Positions 7,442-14,638 of a stretch of 35,878 nt of DNA are shown here, one piece after another. The DNA comes from a virus. The notes under the pieces are model-generated. The model was given only the letters and a program-made list of their open reading frames with translations, searched no databases and was not told the DNA's origin. The translations under genes were made by a program, and so were the position numbers. The stretch covers positions 1 to 35,878 of IMG/VR virus record IMGVR_UViG_3300009503_000378. The stretch is one strand, 5' to 3'. Positions within the stretch are counted from its first letter, which is position 1; each line of letters opens with the position of its first letter.

Positions 7442-10204
7442 ATGTATATAAATAGTTCTACTCCTCAAGGACAGTCAAATTTTTACAAAAAGATAGCTTC
7501 ACAGAAACTTGCAAGAGGCAATCAAGGATTTACACGTAAAGCTTCAGTATTTGGATATGGTACAGGATCGGATTCTGTTGGTATGCCTCCAGTAGCACTT
7601 AGTGGTGGACAGGTTAGCCGTATGGCTATGAAGCCGTTCAGTCCATTATACCAAGAATCCAATTTAATGTTGCCAAAAGATAGAAAGACAATGAACGCCT
7701 ACAACAGGCATTATTATGAAACAGATTATTGGGTTGGGAATATTATTGATTTACATACTTATTATCCACTTGGTGGATTTGATATTATTTCAAAAAATAA
7801 AGATCTAGAACGTCTAATGATTCGTGCAGCTGATCGTGTAGATTTATTAAACATAGTATTAGGGGTTGGGTTAGAATATTGGGTTTATGGGGAAGCATTT
7901 CCGTTCTTAGAATGGGATAAAAATACTATGATGTGGAGCAGAGCAACTATATTTAATCCTGATTTAATGGAAGTTCGAAGAACCATATTTATGGATAAAC
8001 CAATTATTACTTTAATTCCTGATGCTGAATTAAAGAGAATTGTTACTTCTACACACCCAGCGGATGCAGTATTGCGTGAACAAATTCCGAGAGGAGTTTT
8101 GGAATATGTTTTAAAAGGTGAGAATATTCCATTATCATCAAGAAATATATCTCATATTCTTAAAAAGACCGTTCCACACGATTTACGTGGAACTTCTATT
8201 ATTCAAAGAGTTTGGAAAGAACTTATGTTACGTGATGCATTCAGAGAAGTATTATTTGTTATTGCTCAAAACCATATTACTCCATTAAAGATATTCAAGA
8301 TTGGTGGAGTTAATAAAGAATATTATCCAAGTTCTGATGAATTAGCAATATGGCAAGGAATTATTGAAGAAGCACAGAACGATCCGAATTTTAGTATTAT
8401 AACACACGAAGGATTAGAAGTAGATTATAAGGGTGCAACTGGACAGATTCTAGATGTTCATTCATATTTAGAGCAAATACAAAATAACGTATTGACAGGT
8501 TTATTTGCTTCTAAAGCTATGACATCTGGTGATGGTCCGTGTTATGATTGTCAAACGGAAGTATTAACTGAAAATGGATGGAAGAAATATGAGGAAGTTT
8601 TAGAAAATGAAAGGATAGCAGTTTTTGATCCTGAAACTCATAAAATAGACTATGAACTTCCAGAAGAGCGGCATTATTGGTTAAATGATGGTAAAAAAGA
8701 TATGATCCATTTTGAAACTCAGCATATAGATGTTTGTGTAACTGCAGACCATAATATGCACGTTTTGCGTGACGGTAAATGGATAAAGATTCCTGCACAA
8801 GAGGTACGTTTAGGAGATAAATTTTGTGGACATTTAGAATGGGAAAGTCCAATTGAACCAAAACCTATAGTAATTGGTGATAAGATTATAGATCCAAAAA
8901 TTTGGATGAAATTTTTGGGCTATTTTATTTCAGAAGGTTATATTAGTTATAATAAATCAGAACACGAGAACGGACCCAATAGTTTTACTTATCAAATACG
9001 TATACCACAGAGTAAATTAAGAAATCCAGAAACATTTGCAGATATAGAGGAAACGCTAAAGGCTATGGAATTTACTTATTCTATCATAGAGAAATCTCCA
9101 AAAGGATCGGAAAGCTATGATTTTATTATTTATTCAAAAGAGTTAGTAGAATATTTAGAAGAATTATTTGATGTAGTTCAAATAAATTCGTATACTAAAT
9201 ATATTCCACAAGACTATTTAATGTGGCCGAAAGAATATTTAAGTTTACTTTTACAAACATTGATGTCTGGAGATAGACATATTCGTTATTCACATAAGAA
9301 GAGAGGGCATTATTATGCGTACTCTACTTGTTCTGAGAAATTGGCTGATTCTATACAAGAACTTATTTTAAAGGTAGGATATTTGCCAACTAAGAGATGG
9401 GATCCTTATAGTGGAACTTCTGGGTTATGGCGTGTATATTACTCAACGAATTCCCCAGATATTGTTACGCCAGGATTAGCTAGTGCAGAACATATAAGTA
9501 AACTAGATGGCTATAAAGATTATGTATGGTGTTTTAAAATGCCATCAGGTGCTTTTATAACGAGACGTAATGGTAAAATTGGTACACATTTCAATACATA
9601 TGCAAACGCACAAGTAGCTTATGAAATTCTTCAGAAGCGTTATGTTTATTTTAGAAATGTTATTGAGAGATGGCTTAAGAATAAATTTTTCCTTCCTATT
9701 TCTATTATGCATGGTTTCAAAAATAAAGAAGGTGGATATGATGTACCACAGATTAAATGGTCTCGTATGGATTTTAATAAAGATGATGCTTGGAGAAATA
9801 AAGTTATTGAACTCAATCAGTCAGAGAAAAAACTTATTTCTGATAGAACTGTTGTTACGGAACTCGGTTTTGATTATGATGAGCAACAGGAACTTATTCA
9901 GACAGAACGTATTGCTCAACAAGCACAAAAAGAAAAAGCCAAAGCAATGGCTAAAGGAGAAGAAGGTGGAGCTGGTGGTTTAGGAGGTTTAGGTGGAGGT
10001 TTAGGTGGAGGTTTGGGAGGCGGACTTGGAGGTTTAGGTGGAGGTGGAGGTTTGGGTGATTTAGGTGGGGGAGGAGGTTTAGAAGGTCTAGGTGGAGGAG
10101 GAGAAGGCGGACCAGAACTTGGAGGTCTTGGTGGTGGCTTAGAAGGTTTAGGTGGTGGCGGTGAAGGTCCAGAATCAACAGCATTTGGTACACCTGGAGA
10201 ATAG
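7442..10204 (+). CDS. Portal protein, interrupted by an intein, with Gly-rich C-terminal tail
   Basis: The extein parts form a 568-aa portal. Residues 60-366 carry the stem/wing region (HYYETDYWVGNIIDLHTYY, FREVLFVIAQNHITPLKIF). Residues 719 onward continue with TYANAQVAYEILQKRY. Joining across the intein gives SGDGP-TYANAQVA, which matches the conserved GxGxxYAxAxVA-type segment of phage portals. Residues 367-718 are the intein, listed separately. The last 80 residues are almost entirely Gly with Leu and some Glu (about 9964-10190), which is unusual for a portal and probably flexible. CGGAGG precedes the ATG. The 12-fold portal ring sits at the capsid vertex and accepts the terminase, encoded just upstream. 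Function depends on splicing. Confidence 0.9.
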   Translation: MYINSSTPQGQSNFYKKIASQKLARGNQGFTRKASVFGYGTGSDSVGMPPVALSGGQVSRMAMKPFSPLYQESNLMLPKDRKTMNAYNRHYYETDYWVGNIIDLHTYYPLGGFDIISKNKDLERLMIRAADRVDLLNIVLGVGLEYWVYGEAFPFLEWDKNTMMWSRATIFNPDLMEVRRTIFMDKPIITLIPDAELKRIVTSTHPADAVLREQIPRGVLEYVLKGENIPLSSRNISHILKKTVPHDLRGTSIIQRVWKELMLRDAFREVLFVIAQNHITPLKIFKIGGVNKEYYPSSDELAIWQGIIEEAQNDPNFSIITHEGLEVDYKGATGQILDVHSYLEQIQNNVLTGLFASKAMTSGDGPCYDCQTEVLTENGWKKYEEVLENERIAVFDPETHKIDYELPEERHYWLNDGKKDMIHFETQHIDVCVTADHNMHVLRDGKWIKIPAQEVRLGDKFCGHLEWESPIEPKPIVIGDKIIDPKIWMKFLGYFISEGYISYNKSEHENGPNSFTYQIRIPQSKLRNPETFADIEETLKAMEFTYSIIEKSPKGSESYDFIIYSKELVEYLEELFDVVQINSYTKYIPQDYLMWPKEYLSLLLQTLMSGDRHIRYSHKKRGHYYAYSTCSEKLADSIQELILKVGYLPTKRWDPYSGTSGLWRVYYSTNSPDIVTPGLASAEHISKLDGYKDYVWCFKMPSGAFITRRNGKIGTHFNTYANAQVAYEILQKRYVYFRNVIERWLKNKFFLPISIMHGFKNKEGGYDVPQIKWSRMDFNKDDAWRNKVIELNQSEKKLISDRTVVTELGFDYDEQQELIQTERIAQQAQKEKAKAMAKGEEGGAGGLGGLGGGLGGGLGGGLGGLGGGGGLGDLGGGGGLEGLGGGGEGGPELGGLGGGLEGLGGGGEGPESTAFGTPGE
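8540..9595 (+). other. Intein with LAGLIDADG-type homing endonuclease inside the portal
   Basis: The element covers precursor residues 367-718 (352 aa). It begins with Cys1 in CYDCQTEVLTENGW (block A). Block B is VTADHNMHV with the expected T-x-x-H. Endonuclease blocks are FLGYFISEGYI (491-500, acidic E498) and LLQTLMSGDRHI (603-614, D611). The end reads ITRRNGKIGTHFN, with terminal Asn718 and a Thr at +1. The penultimate residue is Phe rather than the usual His, though a His sits one place earlier. The second endonuclease motif has Arg where Gly is usual. Splicing looks feasible; endonuclease activity is less certain. Confidence 0.9.
9964..10190 (+). repeat. Gly-Leu low-complexity repeat in the portal C-terminus
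   Basis: Imperfect GGT/GGA-rich repeats encode GGLGGGLGGGLGG-like sequence, broken later by Glu-rich GLGDL, GLEGLGGGGEG and GGPELGG. The coding strand is locally G-rich in an AT-rich genome. The tract lies entirely within the portal reading frame and keeps it open, so it is expressed. Slippage-driven length variation is likely. Confidence 0.9.
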
Positions 10205-10242
10205 TCATGAATTTCTTTAATAACTCATTGCGAGGTGTAGAT

Positions 10243-11373
10243 ATGAAAATATCCAAGGCAGCTGAAATTGCCATAGATTTAGATGGAACTTTAATAGAAG
10301 ATAGATTTCCGTTTCTTGGCAAACCTATTGAAGCAAATGTAGAATTGGTGCGTAAATTACACGATGCTGGTTATCGTATTGTAATTTTTACTGCAAGGCT
10401 TACTACTAGACCAGGTGATAAAGCAAAAATTGAAAAATTTCTACGTGATCGTGATATTCCATTTGATAAAATTACAAATGTAAAACCTAGTACAGCTTCA
10501 GTTTTTATAGATGATCGTAGCATTAATGTTAAATATAATGAAAACTGGCCAAGAAATATTATAGATCGTATTAAAAAGATTATAAAAGACCATAAAGATG
10601 CAAAAGCTAAATTAAAAAAAGCGTCTTTAGAACATCCAGATACAATAGTGTTCAAACCAAATGAATATTATACGCAAGGATTGACAGAACAACAAGTTTT
10701 TGATTATTATAATAAGTATGCAAATCAAATTGTTGAACAGCTAAAAGATAAACCAGTAATGATTGTGATAAGAACACCTGCTGGAGATATAATTAGAAAG
10801 AACGACCCAGCTGATGGAACTCTTACTATTTCAAATATTGAAGATTTTAATAATAAATTAAATACAGGTAGAACTATTGAAGTTCATAGAATATTAAAAG
10901 ACGAAGAAAAATTTGGTCTTGTAGATGTAGATCCAAGACCGGAAGTACCATTTGAAGATACTAAAAAACTAACCCAAGAATTAGTAGATTTTTTAAAGGA
11001 AGCTTTTAATGATATTTTAGATAACATTCAGGTTTATTTTAGTGGGAATAGAGGATTTCATATATATCTAAATTGGAGAAAAGAGATGAATGTCACTGAA
11101 ATGCGTCAAGAACTTAGAAAGGCACTTGAAAATTTTTTAATTCAAAAGAAAGATCCTAAAGTAAAATTAGAATTACCCACTAGAAATGATGAGACCAGGT
11201 TAGATATTACAATTTATCATCCTGGTGGCTCTATTAGAGTTCCTTATTCTTTACATAAGAAAACAGGTTTAGCTGCTATACCAGTTAATAATATTATGGA
11301 ATTTGATCCAAAATCGGCTATTATTGTAAAATCAAAAGGTAGTTATATTAACCTAAAATTTTTTAAAAAATAA
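10243..11373 (+). CDS. HAD phosphatase fused to LigD-PolDom-like archaeo-eukaryotic primase/polymerase
   Basis: Residues 1-125 are a HAD-superfamily phosphatase: IDLDGTL with nucleophile D12 and D14, VIFTAR with T50, and FIDDRS with D90-D91. Residues 135-376 read as the polymerase domain of NHEJ LigD. LTEQQVFDYYNKYANQI and LKDKPVMIVIRTPAG match its N-terminal lobe. VDVDP carries metal ligands D228 and D230; SGNRGFH (267-273) is the nucleotide-binding motif. D321 is the third acid, followed by RVPYSLHKKTGL (332-343). No ligase or Ku domain is present. The ATG at 10243 is preferred (CGAGGTG 5 bases upstream); ATG 10207 with GGAGA is possible and adds 12 residues. A role in healing and filling DNA ends is inferred. 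Co-location with head genes is unusual. Confidence 0.85.
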   Translation: MKISKAAEIAIDLDGTLIEDRFPFLGKPIEANVELVRKLHDAGYRIVIFTARLTTRPGDKAKIEKFLRDRDIPFDKITNVKPSTASVFIDDRSINVKYNENWPRNIIDRIKKIIKDHKDAKAKLKKASLEHPDTIVFKPNEYYTQGLTEQQVFDYYNKYANQIVEQLKDKPVMIVIRTPAGDIIRKNDPADGTLTISNIEDFNNKLNTGRTIEVHRILKDEEKFGLVDVDPRPEVPFEDTKKLTQELVDFLKEAFNDILDNIQVYFSGNRGFHIYLNWRKEMNVTEMRQELRKALENFLIQKKDPKVKLELPTRNDETRLDITIYHPGGSIRVPYSLHKKTGLAAIPVNNIMEFDPKSAIIVKSKGSYINLKFFKK

Positions 11374-11386
11374 GGAGGAAAGAGAA

Positions 11387-11854
11387 ATGGCAATTGTTAA
11401 TCACAAGTATCATGTAACGTTTACGGAAGATACTGATACGTATCCATCAGTAGACAGAGAGATTAATTTTACAGATAGTTCAACTCCGATAGATGATAAG
11501 GATAGGATTTTTATTGCTCCTAGTTCTGCTGCTACATGGACTTTAGACACACCAGTTAAAATTTTTGATGTCAGTGCCCCTATTTCTGGAGTTGCCCCAA
11601 ATGGACGTAAAGCTCGTTATATGCTTATTGAAGTTACTTCTCCGGTATATTTATGGTTTGAAAATGACCCTACTCCGACAAATCCAGTAGATCCAATTAC
11701 TGCTGTTCCTATACGTATAGAACGTATGATGATGGTTGAGGGTCCAACAAGTGGAAGTATTCAAAAGATTTGGGCTGTTAATCCAAGTAGAACAACTGAT
11801 CCGACCCCAGTGACTGTAGAAATTAAATTATACTATACATTAATTAATTTATAA
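11387..11854 (+). CDS. Putative virion structural protein
   Basis: This 155-aa protein is preceded by AAGGAGG. It is beta-strand rich with many Thr, Pro and Ser and an Asp-rich start (TFTEDTDTYPS). No enzyme motif, signal peptide or membrane segment is visible. Composition and position between portal-linked genes and the capsid genes suggest a virion component such as a decoration or head-fibre protein. I do not recognise the family. Confidence 0.55.
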   Translation: MAIVNHKYHVTFTEDTDTYPSVDREINFTDSSTPIDDKDRIFIAPSSAATWTLDTPVKIFDVSAPISGVAPNGRKARYMLIEVTSPVYLWFENDPTPTNPVDPITAVPIRIERMMMVEGPTSGSIQKIWAVNPSRTTDPTPVTVEIKLYYTLINL

Positions 11855-11868
11855 AATAGGAGGATACC

Positions 11869-12111
11869 ATGCAAAATATTAAAAAGACACTTGAATCATT
11901 AAAAAAATCTGGTGATAGTAAAACAGTTAAAACAGGTAAAGTAGGTCCTATGCTTGATCCTATAGACTATCTTTTAGGATTAGGACTTCAGTTTTATAGA
12001 GATCCTCTTTTTAGAAAATTTGTTTATAAAAAAACTCATAAGGTTCCGGCTGATTTACCGGAAGAACAACAATTAGAATTATTAGCAGAATTCTATAAAG
12101 GTTTATCTTAA
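11869..12111 (+). CDS. Small hypothetical protein
   Basis: This 80-aa protein has a strong AGGAGG site. The basic N-terminus (KKTLESLKKSGDSKTVKTGK) is followed by a more hydrophobic helical part (DPIDYLLGLGLQFYRDPLFRKFVY) and an acidic helix (LPEEQQLELLAEFYKG). The hydrophobic stretch is too short and polar for a confident membrane segment. Function is not recognised; its neighbours are the HAD-polymerase region and a DNA-binding protein. Confidence 0.6.
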   Translation: MQNIKKTLESLKKSGDSKTVKTGKVGPMLDPIDYLLGLGLQFYRDPLFRKFVYKKTHKVPADLPEEQQLELLAEFYKGLS

Positions 12112-12138
12112 TTTTTTCTAACCTGAAAGGAGGAGATT

Positions 12139-12924
12139 ATGGCATTTTATGGACCTGTTATTGGGAGTTCACGATTAAACAAAGCTTTGTATTTATTAGC
12201 CCAAGGAAAGTCAAAACGAGCAGCCTGTTCAATCGCAAAAATAGATAGACAGCGATTGAGTTTTCTGTTAGGAGGAAGTAAATTAGTTCCATATAAGTTT
12301 GCTACAAAAGTAGCTAAAGATGTATTACAAAATCATCTTACTTTTGATCAAATTAAGAAAAAATATGGAATTCGTGGCTTACGTGCTCTTAATAATTATC
12401 AGATAATTGTGAAACTGTATAGAGATAAGATTGAAGAACAAATGATTTTAAGAGCTCGGATTAAGGCGGATTCAGTAGAAAATATACCAAGTGTTAAAAC
12501 TTTAAGTAAAACTCTAAATGTCTCTAAAGATAAAGTTTATGCTAAACTCCGAAAAATACTAAATTCAGTACGAATAGGAAACGTAGCATTAATGAGAGGT
12601 TCTAAGGTTAGAACTACAGTATTTGCACTTTGGAAACAAGGGGTTCGTGATCCATATGTTATTAGTTCTATAGTAAAAAGAACACCACAATATGTTGTTT
12701 ATATTTTAAATAGATATGGAATTCGTGTTAGAGAAAATAAAACTCCATTTTTTACAGATAGGGACTATGAGTTGATTGACCGTTTACGTAAGACCATGAC
12801 ATGGCGTGAAATCGCCACAGTTTTCGGTTGTTCTATTGGGTCAGTTTACAACTTCTACGTCCAGTATAGAATAAAACCAAGGAGGAACGAAAATGAAAAA
12901 ATCTACTCAGCTGTCCGCAGTTGA
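12139..12924 (+). CDS. Multi-helix-turn-helix DNA-binding protein
   Basis: This 261-aa basic protein contains at least three helix-turn-helix-like units. The first is near residues 15-50 (KALYLLAQGKSKRAACSIAK). A central one is near 115-140 (SVKTLSKTLNVSKDKVYAKL). C-terminal ones are near 165-200 (DPYVISSIVKRTPQYVVYIL) and 210-245 (TWREIATVFGCSIGSVYNF). The arrangement resembles resolvase- or sigma-type DNA-binding modules used in tandem. There is no catalytic domain. The gene overlaps the following phosphoesterase gene by 32 bases, and that protein starts with a similar helix-turn-helix, so the two may share a DNA target. A regulator or a small-terminase-like DNA-recognition role are both possible. 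Confidence 0.7.
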   Translation: MAFYGPVIGSSRLNKALYLLAQGKSKRAACSIAKIDRQRLSFLLGGSKLVPYKFATKVAKDVLQNHLTFDQIKKKYGIRGLRALNNYQIIVKLYRDKIEEQMILRARIKADSVENIPSVKTLSKTLNVSKDKVYAKLRKILNSVRIGNVALMRGSKVRTTVFALWKQGVRDPYVISSIVKRTPQYVVYILNRYGIRVRENKTPFFTDRDYELIDRLRKTMTWREIATVFGCSIGSVYNFYVQYRIKPRRNENEKIYSAVRS

Positions 12925-13984
12925 AGTCCGAGCAATTCAGGCTCTTATCAACAAAGGAAATTCCCCAGAAGTTATTTCTGAAGTCTTAAAAATTCCAAAG
13001 AAGCACGTCGTTTATGTACTTCGTAATTTGAAAAAATTTGATCCAGTTTTAGAACCTAAATCTATTGAGCAGAGAGAGACTGAAGAACAAATTGAAGATT
13101 TTACCAGGATACTTATAGATAAAAAAAGTTCAGCCGAAATAGGTGCTAAACTGTTTGAACATATTTCAGAATTATCTGAAGATTATATGCATAATTTTAA
13201 AGCCGATTCTATTTGTAAATTCAAATGGAAACCTCGTTATGTCGGGATAACAGCATTATCTGATTTTCATATAGGGCATGAAGGAGTAGACTATAAACGA
13301 CTTCAGCATGATATGAACGTGATAGCAAAAACACCAAATATGTTTATAGCTTTCTTAGGCGATGCTATTGATAATTTTATTAACGAAAAGCATCTAGGTG
13401 CCATTATTAATGCAGTTAGTAGCCCAAAACAGCAATTGTATATGTTACAGCATCTTTTGAGTATGCTAAAAGATCCTAAAGCCAAGATTTTGTTTGTTAC
13501 AAAAGATAATCACGTTTCTAACAGACTTAAAAAAGCTACTGGAATTGATTGGTCCAATAAAATGTGGGACGATTACGGAGTATTTTATGGTGGTGAAGAA
13601 GTTCGTTGTGAATTATATCTGGGAAAACAACAGTATAATATTTTAGCTAGACATAGTTTTCGTGGTCAATCATCTGTACATCTAACGGCTGGAGCTAAAA
13701 AACTACTCCGAGAAGGTATGTATGAAGATATAGATGTCGTTATGTTAGCCCATAAACACGAAGGAGCGGCTGAACTCTTTTCATATAGAGGTCGTCCTCG
13801 TTTGGCTATTCAAACCTCTACTTATAAACTTTTGGATCCATATGCTGCTCATTTAGGGTTCCATCCTCCGACGGTATTTATGCCTTGTATTATTTTATCT
13901 CCAGAAAAAAAGGATTTTATATTTTGTCCTAATGTGGACGTTGCTGCGGAAATGCTGGAAGTTTTAAATAAAAAATATAAATAA
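12893..13984 (+). CDS. Calcineurin-like metallophosphoesterase with N-terminal helix-turn-helix
   Basis: Residues 1-48 hold a helix-turn-helix (SPEVISEVLKIPKKHVVYVL) very like the one in the preceding protein. Residues 115-345 have the phosphoesterase signature in order: D124-x-H126 (SDFHIG), G156-D157 (FLGDAID), N206-H207 (TKDNH, where GNH is usual), H254 (ARHSF) and H287-x-H289 (AHKHE, where GHxH is usual). All metal ligands appear present despite the altered flanking residues. The family includes nucleases and nucleotide phosphatases, and the DNA-binding domain favours a nucleic-acid substrate. AAGGAGG precedes the ATG. A terminator follows, so this gene ends a transcription unit. Confidence 0.82.
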   Translation: MKKSTQLSAVEVRAIQALINKGNSPEVISEVLKIPKKHVVYVLRNLKKFDPVLEPKSIEQRETEEQIEDFTRILIDKKSSAEIGAKLFEHISELSEDYMHNFKADSICKFKWKPRYVGITALSDFHIGHEGVDYKRLQHDMNVIAKTPNMFIAFLGDAIDNFINEKHLGAIINAVSSPKQQLYMLQHLLSMLKDPKAKILFVTKDNHVSNRLKKATGIDWSNKMWDDYGVFYGGEEVRCELYLGKQQYNILARHSFRGQSSVHLTAGAKKLLREGMYEDIDVVMLAHKHEGAAELFSYRGRPRLAIQTSTYKLLDPYAAHLGFHPPTVFMPCIILSPEKKDFIFCPNVDVAAEMLEVLNKKYK

Positions 13985-13990
13985 GCATTA

Positions 13991-14026
13991 TAGGCGGCTC
14001 AAAAGAGCCGCCTAACTGATTTTTTC
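13991..14026 (+). terminator. Rho-independent terminator
   Basis: A perfect 10-base-pair GC-rich stem (TAGGCGGCTC paired with GAGCCGCCTA) closes an AAAA tetraloop. After a short ACTGA spacer comes a six-T run at 14020-14025. It lies seven bases after the phosphoesterase stop codon and is the clearest terminator in the window. Confidence 0.92.
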
Positions 14027-14036
14027 TCATATTTTT

Positions 14037-14064
14037 CCCCATACCCCCACCCACACCCCACCCC
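14037..14064 (-). promoter_or_regulatory. G-quadruplex motif on the - strand (C-rich tract on the + strand)
   Basis: Five C-runs of 4, 5, 3, 4 and 4 bases (14037-14040, 14044-14048, 14050-14052, 14056-14059, 14061-14064) are separated by spacers of 1-3 bases. The complement fits the canonical G3+N1-7 quadruplex pattern, with five runs available for four positions. It is conspicuous in AT-rich DNA and lies between the terminator and the next gene. A role in transcription or replication is inference. Confidence 0.7.
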
Positions 14065-14104
14065 TAATATATATTAGAGTGTATTTTTGAAAAGGAGTCT
14101 TAAA
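14065..14104 (+). promoter_or_regulatory. Possible promoter and leader of the capsid transcription unit
   Basis: An AT-rich palindrome (TAATATATATTA, 14065-14076) follows the G-quadruplex tract and could supply a -10-like TATATT. No convincing -35 element is seen because the C-rich tract occupies that place. AAAGGAG at 14091-14097 is the ribosome binding site of the next gene. The call rests on position after a terminator and is tentative. Confidence 0.3.
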
Positions 14105-14458
14105 TTGATAGGTTATACTATAAATTCTATAAAACGTGCAGAAGTAATGGATGAGATGCCTACTAGTCCTAATCAACAGGGATTAGGTTTTGGGCCTTAT
14201 CTTGATAATGAGCATCCAAACGATGGAGAGAGTCTAGTAGCGATAGAACGTAGCTTTCCAAAACCAACTGGCTGGAAAGCGATTAAAATAAGAAAGCCAA
14301 GTGATAAATCTACGATAGCTTTTGAAGATCTTTTGAGAGTTAGCGAAGAGTTTGAAGATTTAATTAGATTTTTAGTAGATGAATCTCAAGGAGAGACTTT
14401 AGAAGAGTCTTTAGCGGAACAATTTAAACATTTTCCACGAGTAAATTGGAGTTTATAA
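14105..14458 (+). CDS. Hypothetical protein, TTG start
   Basis: This 117-aa protein starts at the TTG at 14105, which has AAAGGAG 7 bases upstream; an earlier in-frame TTG at 14087 has no such site. The N-terminal part is polar with a Gly-Pro stretch (NQQGLGFGPYLDNEHPNDGE). The C-terminal half is acidic and helical (FEDLLRVSEEFEDLIRFLVD). It is the first gene after the terminator and G-quadruplex tract. Its stop abuts the next start (TAAATG). The family is not recognised. Confidence 0.6.
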   Translation: MIGYTINSIKRAEVMDEMPTSPNQQGLGFGPYLDNEHPNDGESLVAIERSFPKPTGWKAIKIRKPSDKSTIAFEDLLRVSEEFEDLIRFLVDESQGETLEESLAEQFKHFPRVNWSL

Positions 14459-14638
14459 ATGGCATTTACAAAAGTTGGTGACAGTATTATCACAAAGATA
14501 ATGGATGTTAAAGATGGTAAAATTGTAAAGACCAGTGAGGTTAATAGTATTAGTAATGTATGTCCTAAATGCGGTAAAAATCCGTGTGAATGTACTAAAA
14601 CTCAAAATTTAGAGGAAAACAATGGACTTAAAAGATAA
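14459..14638 (+). CDS. Small zinc-ribbon-like protein (59 aa)
   Basis: This short frame follows the previous stop directly, with GGAG about 7 bases upstream, and overlaps the next gene by 17 bases, as coupled genes do. Residues 35-45 read CPKCGKNPCEC, a compact four-Cys knuckle likely to bind zinc. The N-terminal part is a short beta-like stretch (KVGDSIITKIMDVKDGKIVK). Four closely spaced cysteines and perfect packing between neighbours make it a probable gene. Function is unknown. Confidence 0.65.
   Translation: MAFTKVGDSIITKIMDVKDGKIVKTSEVNSISNVCPKCGKNPCECTKTQNLEENNGLKR

Noticed and set aside
8517-8861. Minus-strand frame opposite the intein
   Set aside because: It lies fully antisense to well-supported portal and intein coding, and has no ribosome binding site or family resemblance.
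9621-9983. Plus-strand alternative frame within the portal C-terminal part
   Set aside because: It overlaps the conserved portal extein in another frame and lacks a ribosome binding site.
9951-10322. Minus-strand Leu/His-rich frame opposite the portal Gly tail
   Set aside because: It is the complement of GGT/GGA repeats and has no start signals.
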